From contig DDBO01000171.1 in assembly GCA_002332755.1 (NCBI GenBank), positions 1-6,946 of the forward strand: a stretch of DNA of 6,946 nucleotides. The letters are read 5' to 3'. This document shows positions 1 through 6,911 of the stretch, one piece after another (position 1 is the stretch's first letter; each line of letters opens with the position of its first letter). A program made the translations under genes and the position numbers. The notes beneath the pieces are model-generated. The model was not told the origin of the DNA. It saw nothing but the letters and a program-made list of their open reading frames with translations, and made no database searches. This DNA comes from Bacteroidales bacterium UBA2030 (GTDB lineage: Bacteria > Bacteroidota > Bacteroidia > Bacteroidales > TTA-H9).

Positions 1-284
1 GCATAACCGGGTGAACTCCCGATTCCGGCAAGCCAAATAATAATGGCAGTATCTTTATTATTATCCGGCAGAGGGGACGTCAACCATTCCATTTGCGAAC
101 TGCCGTCGGTTGCCCTGACAAGCAAACTTTCCGTTGCCAACTGTATTGAGCTATGGTATTGAAAATCATTACCATTTATTTTAGATTCAAAACCATTCAC
201 AAAACGCTTATCTGCCTGGTTGTATGCCGTCTTGTACCCAAATAAAAAAACAAGCAGCAAGAACACGGTTTTAAGTCTTTTCAT
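1..284 (-). CDS. Secreted protein of unknown function, N-terminal part only (truncated by the window edge)
   Basis: Reading leftwards from an ATG at 284-282, the frame stays open for 94 codons to the window edge, so the stop and most of the gene are missing. The product starts with MKRLKTVFLLLVFLFGYKTA, a typical Sec signal peptide: basic n-region, then a strongly hydrophobic core. Cleavage is probably near residue 24, but no clean AxA site is present. There is no lipobox cysteine, so it is not an obvious lipoprotein. The mature start contains FVNGFESKINGND (29-41), QMEWLTSPLP (64-73) and IIIWLAGIGSS (81-91). The last two resemble, from memory, the beta-sandwich domain at the N-terminus of some Bacteroidota glycan-active enzymes; I cannot name the family. 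The start is supported by a consensus promoter about 50 bases upstream. It is divergent from the GHL10-like gene and shares its control region, which suggests a joint role. A catalytic domain, if any, lies outside the window. Confidence 0.78.
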   Translation of the reverse strand, partial: MKRLKTVFLLLVFLFGYKTAYNQADKRFVNGFESKINGNDFQYHSSIQLATESLLVRATDGSSQMEWLTSPLPDNNKDTAIIIWLAGIGSSPGY

Positions 285-308
285 AACTAATTGCCTGCAT
301 TACAAATT

Positions 309-324
309 ACTAAATTGATTTAGT
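309..324. promoter_or_regulatory. Operator-like palindrome, copy 1 (ACTAAA-TTGA-TTTAGT)
   Basis: A 16-base inverted repeat in which only the central T/G pair fails to match. Its outer half-sites ACTAAA/TTTAGT are identical to those of the palindrome at 1618-1633. It lies between the divergent genes, 24 bases from the leftward ATG and 77 bases from the rightward ATG at 402, so one bound protein could control both. Symmetry and size fit a dimeric helix-turn-helix regulator such as the LacI or GntR family, but the family is inferred. Confidence 0.55.
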
Positions 325-333
325 TAAGGATTC

Positions 334-363
334 CAAAAATATTTATTTTTTTTGCGAAAGCAA
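334..363 (-). promoter_or_regulatory. Bacteroidota-type promoter for the leftward gene
   Basis: On the minus strand, TTG (361-363) is followed after exactly 19 bases by TATTTTTG (334-341), a full match to the TAnnTTTG -7 box. This is the known layout of the Bacteroides primary sigma factor promoter. Transcription would start near 327, giving a leader of roughly 43 bases before the ATG at 284. The palindrome at 309-324 lies just downstream of the predicted start, where a bound repressor would block initiation or early elongation. I see no equally good promoter on the plus strand of this region. Confidence 0.65.
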
Positions 364-401
364 CCTTTAATCAGAATAAAAGAAAGCAAAAACATATCCT
401 T

Positions 402-1514
402 ATGACGGTTAACAGAAGAGATTTCATTAAAAAAACGGGAATACTTGGCATTGGAAGTCTGGTTTTTACACTCCTTCCCTCACAGGCAGCCTATTTTTAT
501 ACAGGGACGAATAGATGGATTTGGATGCATCCCGACCGGACTTTAACCGATGATGCATGGTTGAATCGGTTTACTGAACTTAAGAATCATGGAATAAACG
601 GAGTACTTTTTATGGTCTATGGAAGCCATAAAGCTTATTATAAAAATCCACAATTACCGGTAGAAGAAGATATTTTGAATCGTGTAATTCCCCTGGCAGC
701 GAAAGCAGGTATTGAACTGCACGGTTGGATGTGGACCATGCCCAACAACAATCCCGACTATGCCCGAGATCATCCCGACTGGTTTGTTGTCAACAGGGAG
801 GGACAGCCGGCCCACACTCATCCTGCCTATGTAGGATATTATAAATTTATGTGCCCCAATCATCCGGAAGTCAGAGATTTTTTGCATAAAAACGTTTCTT
901 TTCTTGCCTCAATAGAAGGACTGGCGGGTGTGCACCTCGACTATATTCGTATGCCTGATGTAATATTGGCTGAGGCACTACAACCCAAGTATAATATTGT
1001 GCAAGACAAAGAATACCCGGCCTACGATTATTGTTATTGTCCGAATTGCCGCAGACGTTTTCGCGAATTAACCGGTAAAGATCCCCTGATTGATTTGCCA
1101 GATCCTGCCTCGGATAAGGAGTGGCGGCAGTTCAGATTCGACTCAGTTACCTCACTGGTAAATGAAGTATTGGCCCCTGCCATTCACACAGCGGGAAAAA
1201 CTGCTTCTGCTGCTGTATTTCCTAATTATGATTCGGTAAGACAGGAATGGATGCGCTGGGAACTTGATACTTTCTTCCCCATGCTCTATCATAATTTCTA
1301 CAATGCAGATATCCATTGGATAGAAAAACAGATTAGGAGATTTAGAAAAGCAGTACCTGAATCGAAACAGATTTATGCCGGCTTGTTCATTCCCGCACTT
1401 ACACCTGAAGAACTCGAAATTGTTGAAAATCAATGCCATAGTGCAGGAGCAGCTGGTGTGAGCCTTTTCGACTTTAATGCGATGACAAATGCACATTGGG
1501 ACGTGCTGCACTGA
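402..1514 (+). CDS. Secreted GHL10-like putative glycoside hydrolase with a twin-arginine leader
   Basis: This 370-residue protein is predicted to be exported and to act on a carbohydrate; the substrate is unknown. The leader NRRDFIKKTG (4-13) followed by a hydrophobic stretch (14-25) and SQA (27-29) looks like a Tat signal peptide cleaved after residue 29. The body reads as one TIM barrel of the glycosyl hydrolase-like family 10 (PF02638-like) type. It has RWIWMHP near the start (38-44), NGVLFMVYG (66-74), ELHGWMWTMP (105-114), GVHLDYIRMPD (176-186), DTFFPMLYHNFY (289-300), IYAGLFIP (324-331) and GVSLFDF (352-358). Candidate active-site carboxylates are D180 and D289, by analogy only. C211, C213 and C216 form CYCPNC after the HLDYIR strand, and C151 also lies in the barrel; they could bind a metal. 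Length fits a single-domain family member without added carbohydrate-binding modules. The ATG at 402 follows an A-rich leader without a Shine-Dalgarno sequence, normal for this phylum. It lies in the same orientation as the SusC/SusD pair, but with 207 bases and a separate promoter between them. Confidence 0.82.
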   Translation: MTVNRRDFIKKTGILGIGSLVFTLLPSQAAYFYTGTNRWIWMHPDRTLTDDAWLNRFTELKNHGINGVLFMVYGSHKAYYKNPQLPVEEDILNRVIPLAAKAGIELHGWMWTMPNNNPDYARDHPDWFVVNREGQPAHTHPAYVGYYKFMCPNHPEVRDFLHKNVSFLASIEGLAGVHLDYIRMPDVILAEALQPKYNIVQDKEYPAYDYCYCPNCRRRFRELTGKDPLIDLPDPASDKEWRQFRFDSVTSLVNEVLAPAIHTAGKTASAAVFPNYDSVRQEWMRWELDTFFPMLYHNFYNADIHWIEKQIRRFRKAVPESKQIYAGLFIPALTPEELEIVENQCHSAGAAGVSLFDFNAMTNAHWDVLH

Positions 1515-1533
1515 AAAACGCAAACGTTAACGC

Positions 1534-1552
1534 AATCGGTTTAAATCCGGTT
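1534..1552 (+). other. Weak stem-loop after the GHL10-like gene
   Basis: AATCGG (1534-1539) can pair with CCGGTT (1547-1552) as a 6-base-pair stem with one G-U wobble and a 7-base loop. It starts 20 bases past the stop codon. No T-tract follows, so it is a poor intrinsic terminator; it may mark or protect the 3' end of the mRNA, or be chance. Confidence 0.3.
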
Positions 1553-1617
1553 CAAAAATATTTAATCACTGATTTATAGTTATTTATACAAATCTTTTAA
1601 AAATTTTTTCAAAAAAC

Positions 1618-1633
1618 ACTAAACCGTTTTAGT
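1618..1633. promoter_or_regulatory. Operator-like palindrome, copy 2 (ACTAAA-CCGT-TTTAGT), upstream of the SusC-like gene
   Basis: A 16-base inverted repeat with one mismatched pair (C1624/T1627) and a central CG, a layout often seen in LacI-family operators. Its half-sites match those at 309-324 exactly. It ends 8 bases before the -7 box at 1642-1649, so it occupies the space where RNA polymerase would bind between the -33 and -7 regions. A protein here would be expected to repress. It lies 88 bases upstream of the preferred SusC-like start. The DNA just before it (about 1556-1616) is very AT-rich with runs of T and A. Confidence 0.6.
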
Positions 1634-1641
1634 AATTCTGT

Positions 1642-1649
1642 TATATTTG
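1642..1649 (+). promoter_or_regulatory. -7 promoter box for the SusC/SusD operon
   Basis: TATATTTG matches the Bacteroides -7 consensus TAnnTTTG in full. Transcription would begin near 1656, leaving a leader of about 65 bases before the ATG at 1722. No TTG is found 19-21 bases upstream; the palindrome at 1618-1633 covers that space. The promoter may be weak without an activator, or simply lack a good -33 element. Confidence 0.55.
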
Positions 1650-1721
1650 TGCCGGATAACCATAAACCATACCCAAATGGTATCACAAAAAACAATTATC
1701 ACTAACCAAAATGTAAAGTTT

Positions 1722-4700
1722 ATGCGAAAAGTAGGCTTGCTTTTAAGCTTCCTGATCGGGTTCTGGTCAGTCAGCTATGGCCAGACCCTCCAGGTAACAG
1801 GAACAGTTACCAGCAAGGCAGACGGCTCAACGCTGCCAGGAGTAACGGTGCTCGAAAAAGGCACCCAAAATGGAACGGTAACCGACATCAACGGGAAATA
1901 CTCCCTGAAGGTAAAACAAGGTGCCGTTGTTCAATTCTCATTTGTAGGGATGAAAACCACCGAAGTTAAGGCCGACCGCGGGGTTATCAATGTTGAATTG
2001 GAACCTGCAGTGACAGAATTGGGCGAACTGGTGGTTACGGCCTTAGGCATTAAACGTGAAAAGAAAGCTCTTGGTTATGCACACCAGGATGTGAAAGGGG
2101 ATGCCCTTCTGCAAACACGAGAAAACAACATTGGAAACGCACTCACGGGTAAAATTGCCGGAGTTCAGGTTATTCGTTCCAGCAATGGCCCCGCAGGTAG
2201 CTCCAAAATCGTGCTCCGTGGTCACAGCTCGCTCACCGGCGATAACCAGCCTTTAATCGTTGTAGATGGTGTACCCATCAACAACTTTACCGGCCGCGAA
2301 AACAACGATTATTGGAACCCCTCTCTCGACATGGGAAGCGGTATGGCCGACCTCAACCCTGAAGATATTGAAAGTGTGTCGGTATTAAAAGGTGCATCGG
2401 CAGCTGCTCTCTATGGTTCGCGCGCGGGTAACGGAGTTATCCTTATCACTACCAAGAAAGGAAAACAAAGCCCCGGTCTGGGTATCAACTTTTCAACAAG
2501 CTTTGGTATTGAAAGTGCTTTTACCCATCCCAAAATGCAAAATTCTTTCGGACAAGGTACCGAAGGAATTTACGACAACCAAACCAATCTTTCCTGGGGG
2601 CCGGAAATTACAGGTCAGGAAGTAGAAAACTGGAATGGTCAAAAAGTTAACCTTGCTGCTTACGACAACGTAAAGAACTTCTTTGACAACGGTACTAGTC
2701 AGAACTATGCCGTTAGTTTCCAGCAGGATTATGGAAAAAGCCAGGTGTACACTTCAGTTACACGCAGCAATGATAAGAGCCATATCCCCGGTGCCGAGTT
2801 GCACAAGACTAATCTGACCGCACGCGCTACCAGCAAATTCGGTAAAAAAGACACCTGGAATATCGATACCAAGGTGCAATATATCAATGCCGAAGCTAAA
2901 AACCGTCCGCTATTGGGTCATAACCCCAACAACCCCTTCTATACACTCTACCTGCTGCCTCGCAGCCTCAATATCCGCGATTTTGAAAACGCTGTTAACG
3001 AACAAGGTAAAATGATTTGGTACGGTAGCTCCAGCCAGATCAACCCCTACTGGGCAGCTAAATACATTCAAAACAGAGATGTTCGAGACCGCTTCATCCT
3101 TTCGGGTAACTTATCAAATCAGATTACCGAATGGCTGAAAGCTGAAATTAGCGCAGGAAGTGATATTTACACAACCAATAGCGAAAACAAACGTTATGCT
3201 GGCAGCTCCATTCAGCCCAATGGTTCATTTAGCATGGGTAAAGAAACTTTCTTCGAACATAACTTCAGCACTTTGTTTACCGCTCGTAAAGACAATATCA
3301 TTGATCGTTTGGGCGTAGCAGGTACCCTCGGAGGAAACATTATGATGCAAGAGTATTCATCCATTCATGGCAGTGCTGGAGAATTGCAAGTTCCCAACCT
3401 TTTTGCTTTAAACAACAGTACTTCTCATCCTACTGTTAGTGAAGGATTTTATCAGAAGAGAATTACTTCAGTATACGGCTCAGCTCAGGTAAACTGGGAT
3501 GGTTATTTCTTCTTGGAAGGAACCCTGCGCAATGACTGGTCATCCACACTAAGCCCCGATAATCGTTCTTATCTCTATCCTTCGGTGAATACCTCTTTGG
3601 TTTTCTCCGACATGATTGAGAAGCTCAATGGTACCCTTCCCTCATGGTTCTCATTTGGTAAATTCAGGGCATCCCTTGCTCAGGTTGGTAACTCCCTGAA
3701 TCCTTATGAGCTTTATAATACTTTCCGCATTGGTACCGATCCCAACGGGAATACTACTGCCACCATGGGCAACATCCTGTTTGACGAAAACGTGAAAAAC
3801 GAACTTATTACATCCAAAGAAGTTGGTTTAGATCTGCGTTTCTTCCAAAACCGCATCGGACTTGACTTTACCTGGTACAAATCCAACGCTACCAACCAAC
3901 TCATCAACCTGCCCATGGATCCCCTGAGCGGATACAACTATCGTAAAATTAACGCAGGAGATATTCAAAACCAAGGTATAGAAATCATGCTTTCGGCTCG
4001 TATTTTCGATCAGCCAGGCGATCGATTTAAATGGGAAGCTCAGTTTAACTATAGCCACAATAAAAACACCATCAAAGAATTGGCTGAAGGAATTACCTTC
4101 TACCAGCTCGGTGGCTTCGATAATCTGCAAATTCTTGCCGAAGCAGGCGGAGATTATGGTGTGATTTATGGTACCTCATTCCTGAGAGTGAAAGATCCCA
4201 ATAGCCCCGATTATGGAAAACTTCTGCTCACGGCAGACGGCCTGCCCCAAGTTGATCCCGAACGTGTAGTACTCGGCTCACAGCAGCCCAGCGCCCTGAT
4301 GGGTATCACCAATAACTTCTCCTTCAGAGGATTCAACCTTGGGTTCCAGTTCGATGGACGTTTTGGTGGCAAAATTTTCTCTCAAACCAATCAGGCAATG
4401 CAATACGCTGGTACTGCCGATGTTACTGCTCCTAACGGCCAGCGTCCCAACATGATTCTTGACGGCGTAATTGACAACGGTGATGGAACTTACTCAGCCA
4501 ATACTAAGGAAATTACCGCTCAGCAATACTGGCAGACTGTAGCCGGAACAGGTAATCTGGGTATCATCGAAGCCAATATTTATGATGCAACCAATGTTCG
4601 TCTGCGTTACATCACCCTGAGCTACGATTTACCCAAGAAATTACTGGGCAAAACTCCCTTCCAGAAAATCCAGATTGGTGCAACCATGAACAACGTTTGG

Positions 4701-4832
4701 CTGATTACCGGCCACCTCAACGGTGTTGATCCTGAAGCAGTTTATGCCACTGGCACCAATGCTCTTGGTTTCGAAAATGCTGCTCCTCCGACAACCCGCT
4801 CTTTCCTGTTTAACTTGAATGTTTCATTCTAA
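1722..4832 (+). CDS. SusC/RagA-family TonB-dependent outer-membrane transporter
   Basis: The product (1036 residues from this start) is the outer-membrane channel that imports a SusD-bound oligosaccharide using TonB energy. Numbering from the ATG at 1722, MRKVGLLLSFLIGFWSVSYG is a classic Sec signal peptide ending at about residue 20. A CarboxypepD_reg-like beta-sandwich follows (about 22-95; PGVTVLEKGT and GTVTDINGKYSL). Next comes the family hallmark LVVTALGIKREKK (103-115), then the plug domain (about 117-247) with LIVVDGVPINN and VLKGASAAALYGSRAGNGVI. The rest is a 22-strand-type beta-barrel ending in TRSFLFNLNVSF with the expected terminal aromatic residue. No STN signalling domain is present, so control through an ECF sigma/anti-sigma pair is unlikely. 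The frame stays open upstream to a TTG at 1647 and has an in-frame ATG at 1677. The TTG lies inside the promoter box, and the ATG would add 15 polar residues before the signal peptide, so 1722 is preferred. Length is usual for the family and no damage is visible. The SusD-like gene follows 12 bases after the stop. Substrate unknown. Confidence 0.95.
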   Translation: MRKVGLLLSFLIGFWSVSYGQTLQVTGTVTSKADGSTLPGVTVLEKGTQNGTVTDINGKYSLKVKQGAVVQFSFVGMKTTEVKADRGVINVELEPAVTELGELVVTALGIKREKKALGYAHQDVKGDALLQTRENNIGNALTGKIAGVQVIRSSNGPAGSSKIVLRGHSSLTGDNQPLIVVDGVPINNFTGRENNDYWNPSLDMGSGMADLNPEDIESVSVLKGASAAALYGSRAGNGVILITTKKGKQSPGLGINFSTSFGIESAFTHPKMQNSFGQGTEGIYDNQTNLSWGPEITGQEVENWNGQKVNLAAYDNVKNFFDNGTSQNYAVSFQQDYGKSQVYTSVTRSNDKSHIPGAELHKTNLTARATSKFGKKDTWNIDTKVQYINAEAKNRPLLGHNPNNPFYTLYLLPRSLNIRDFENAVNEQGKMIWYGSSSQINPYWAAKYIQNRDVRDRFILSGNLSNQITEWLKAEISAGSDIYTTNSENKRYAGSSIQPNGSFSMGKETFFEHNFSTLFTARKDNIIDRLGVAGTLGGNIMMQEYSSIHGSAGELQVPNLFALNNSTSHPTVSEGFYQKRITSVYGSAQVNWDGYFFLEGTLRNDWSSTLSPDNRSYLYPSVNTSLVFSDMIEKLNGTLPSWFSFGKFRASLAQVGNSLNPYELYNTFRIGTDPNGNTTATMGNILFDENVKNELITSKEVGLDLRFFQNRIGLDFTWYKSNATNQLINLPMDPLSGYNYRKINAGDIQNQGIEIMLSARIFDQPGDRFKWEAQFNYSHNKNTIKELAEGITFYQLGGFDNLQILAEAGGDYGVIYGTSFLRVKDPNSPDYGKLLLTADGLPQVDPERVVLGSQQPSALMGITNNFSFRGFNLGFQFDGRFGGKIFSQTNQAMQYAGTADVTAPNGQRPNMILDGVIDNGDGTYSANTKEITAQQYWQTVAGTGNLGIIEANIYDATNVRLRYITLSYDLPKKLLGKTPFQKIQIGATMNNVWLITGHLNGVDPEAVYATGTNALGFENAAPPTTRSFLFNLNVSF

Positions 4833-4844
4833 AACCGCTTAACC

Positions 4845-6758
4845 ATGAAAAAAATAACAATAATCGCCACAGTTTTGGTTATTGGCAGCCTTATTTTTAC
4901 AGGATGTAAAAAAGACTTCCTGGATGTAAACGTTGACCCCAAGGCTGCAAGTATCGATCAAGTGCAGGTAGAATACCTCATCAACAATTCTATCACACAG
5001 GCACAGATGGACCCCCATATTGCCGAGCGTGTATTTGTTCTCTATTGGAAAATCGCTTCCCGCCAGTACCGTGGCAACGGTTCCCTCGCATGGGCTGACT
5101 ATGACGATGGTTGGAGCTCCGATTACTATTCTTACCTCTCTGGTTGGCTTAAAGATGCAACTTTGGCCGTTAATGTAGCTGACGACAAGATTACAAAAGG
5201 TATCAATCCTGAATACAATAAAAATCTCAAGCAGGTGGCCCGTATCTGGCGTGCATATCTGATGAGTGAGTTTGCCGACAATTTTGGTCCTATGCCCATC
5301 GATGGATTCCAGGGTAAAAATCCTGAATTCAAAGATGTGAAAACGGTTTACTACTTTATTCTCGATGAACTGAAGGATGCTGTTGCTCAAATGGACCTCA
5401 ATGTTACAGCTCCCGATGAAATGAAAAAGTTTGACCGTGTATATGGCTTCGATTTCAACAAATGGATAAAATATGCCAACAGCATGCGTATGCGTCTGGC
5501 TATGCGCCTTTCGGAAGTAGATCCTTCGAAAGCCCAAAGCGAGTTTGAGGCTGCAGCATCTACTGGAGCTTTCATTACCACTTGGGATGATGCTTTTAAA
5601 GCAAAAGAACAACCGGGTTGGGATGCCCTTACGGGAGTAATGAGCCGCGAATGGAACACTCAGGCACTCTCTGCTACCCTCAACAATATTTACATTGGTT
5701 TGGGGGGTATTCCTTCTCAAGAACAGCTTCCTGCCAACCTTCATGACTATATTAAACCAGCTGATTACATGGGTATTCGTTATGAAAACCATTTCCCCAC
5801 ATTTACTAACGATCCCTCAGCCGGATTCTGGTTCGACGGACTACCCTATGCCATCGACCCCCGCGCCTACAAAGCCTTTATCATCCCCGGTTGGTTCGAC
5901 AACCCCGACTTTTGCTATTACCCCTCCTGGACCCAAGATGCATACAACACCCAACGCGACTTGCTGGACGACAATGGCAATGTGCTGACTACCATCAATG
6001 CCGCTTTCACATGGAATGCAGCAGCCCTGGGGGATTGGGGTACCAAAACGGGTAAAAACAAAGTTTCAACCTATCTGGGCGCAAATCCCCGTATGACCAT
6101 GAAGTTCCGCCGCAGCGACAGCGAGCGCGTATTCTTCGGCCCTTGGGAAACTTATTTCCTGATTGCAGAAGCTGCCGTGCGTGGCTGGAGTGCTCCCATG
6201 AATGCCCAGACTGCTTACGAAGAAGGTATCAAAGCCAGCTTCGATTACTGGGGACTTACCGCTTATCTACAACAGTATCTTGAATCAGAATCGTATAACC
6301 GTGTAGGTACCTCCGTAAAATGGAGCCATACCACACCCCCACCCCAATCGGTAGCCATGAATTATGTGGATGGATATACTGGTCAGGCAGGAGTTTGGAA
6401 TATGGAATTCCCCAAAAACAACCTGTATTCCGGAACTTCCAACGATCATCTGGTTAAGATCATCACCCAGAAATACCTGGCTCAGTTCCCCTGGTTGCCT
6501 CTCGAAGCATGGAACGACCATCGCAGGTTGGGCCTGCCTTTCTTCGAAAATCCCTCGGTTGAAAATCCCATCACCACTCTGCCCGACCTCAACCAGGGTA
6601 ATTGCAAAACCAGCAGTGTGAAATTCTTCCCACAGCGCTTGAAATATCCCTCAAGCCTGTCCAACAGCAATCCTGATGGTTACAATCAGGCCATTCAGAT
6701 GCTGGGCGGCCCCGATGAAATCCTCACCCCGCTGTGGTGGGCTAAGAAAAATCCGTAA
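4845..6758 (+). CDS. SusD/RagB-family surface glycan-binding lipoprotein
   Basis: This 637-residue lipoprotein should sit on the cell surface, bind the oligosaccharide and close over the SusC-like channel as a lid. The signal peptide ends in FTGC with C21 as the lipidated cysteine (the -3 residue F is slightly unusual). CKKDFLDVNVDP (21-32) is the typical start of mature SusD proteins. The N-terminal half carries the family's helical TPR-like repeats, including ARIWRAYLMSEFADNFGPMP (132-151) and FNKWIKYANSMRMRLAMRLS (204-223). The C-terminal half has FFGPWETYFLIAEAAVRGW (430-448), YEEGIKASF (458-466), ITQKYLAQFPWLPLEAWNDH (540-559) and an ending with PQRLKYP and LGGPDEILTPLWW. These marks fit the SusD-like group covered by PF12741/PF12771 rather than classical starch SusD. 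Length is at the long end for the family. Ligand-binding residues are not conserved across SusD proteins, so the glycan cannot be inferred. The ATG follows the SusC-like stop by 12 bases and sits just before the lysine-rich n-region. Confidence 0.94.
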   Translation: MKKITIIATVLVIGSLIFTGCKKDFLDVNVDPKAASIDQVQVEYLINNSITQAQMDPHIAERVFVLYWKIASRQYRGNGSLAWADYDDGWSSDYYSYLSGWLKDATLAVNVADDKITKGINPEYNKNLKQVARIWRAYLMSEFADNFGPMPIDGFQGKNPEFKDVKTVYYFILDELKDAVAQMDLNVTAPDEMKKFDRVYGFDFNKWIKYANSMRMRLAMRLSEVDPSKAQSEFEAAASTGAFITTWDDAFKAKEQPGWDALTGVMSREWNTQALSATLNNIYIGLGGIPSQEQLPANLHDYIKPADYMGIRYENHFPTFTNDPSAGFWFDGLPYAIDPRAYKAFIIPGWFDNPDFCYYPSWTQDAYNTQRDLLDDNGNVLTTINAAFTWNAAALGDWGTKTGKNKVSTYLGANPRMTMKFRRSDSERVFFGPWETYFLIAEAAVRGWSAPMNAQTAYEEGIKASFDYWGLTAYLQQYLESESYNRVGTSVKWSHTTPPPQSVAMNYVDGYTGQAGVWNMEFPKNNLYSGTSNDHLVKIITQKYLAQFPWLPLEAWNDHRRLGLPFFENPSVENPITTLPDLNQGNCKTSSVKFFPQRLKYPSSLSNSNPDGYNQAIQMLGGPDEILTPLWWAKKNP

Positions 6759-6769
6759 GATTATTCTTT

Positions 6770-6805
6770 GGGGAGGGTTCTTGCAAAAGGAAGCCCTCCC
6801 CTCTT
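6770..6805 (+). terminator. Stem-loop terminator after the SusD-like gene
   Basis: GGGGAGGG (6770-6777) pairs perfectly with CCCTCCCC (6794-6801), and the inside can extend by TTC/GAA with one bulged G. It begins 11 bases past the stop codon. The following TCTTAT is only a partial T-tract, so termination may be incomplete. It is the natural 3' end of the SusC/SusD transcript. Confidence 0.7.
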
Positions 6806-6911
6806 ATAAAGTAAACATCTGGTTAGATTTTGGTTAACTGAGGTTACAAAGCAAATTCATCATTATGGATTTTGGTTTAAGGATTGAGTGAAGTTTTGAA
6901 CCTTCAGATTT

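Noticed and set aside
1152..1523. Minus-strand open frame of 123 codons over the end of the GHL10-like gene
   Set aside because: It overlaps a gene with clear family motifs, and its own product is cysteine-rich and featureless. It is a shadow frame.
1604..1616. T6-C-A6 inverted repeat upstream of the SusC-like gene
   Set aside because: A one-base loop cannot form a hairpin and there is no GC stem; it is an AT-rich tract, perhaps curved DNA, but not a terminator.
4833..4844. AAACCGCTTAACC between the SusC-like and SusD-like genes, similar to part of the operator
   Set aside because: It lacks the ACTAAA/TTTAGT half-sites and the gap is only 12 bases within an operon.
4839..5792. Long minus-strand open frame (317 codons) opposite the SusD-like gene
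   Set aside because: It is fully antisense to a well-supported SusD-like sequence, reads as low-similarity protein with no recognisable domain, and has no promoter or leader. It reflects codon use of the sense gene.
5695..5988. Plus-strand open frame of 97 codons inside the SusD-like gene
   Set aside because: The SusD-like frame is continuous with family motifs on both sides, so this is a different-frame shadow and not a frameshift.
2568..6310. Repeated GGTACC hexamers across both Sus genes
   Set aside because: They come from the common codon pair GGT ACC (Gly-Thr) in frame in beta-barrel and SusD sequence, not from a repeat element.
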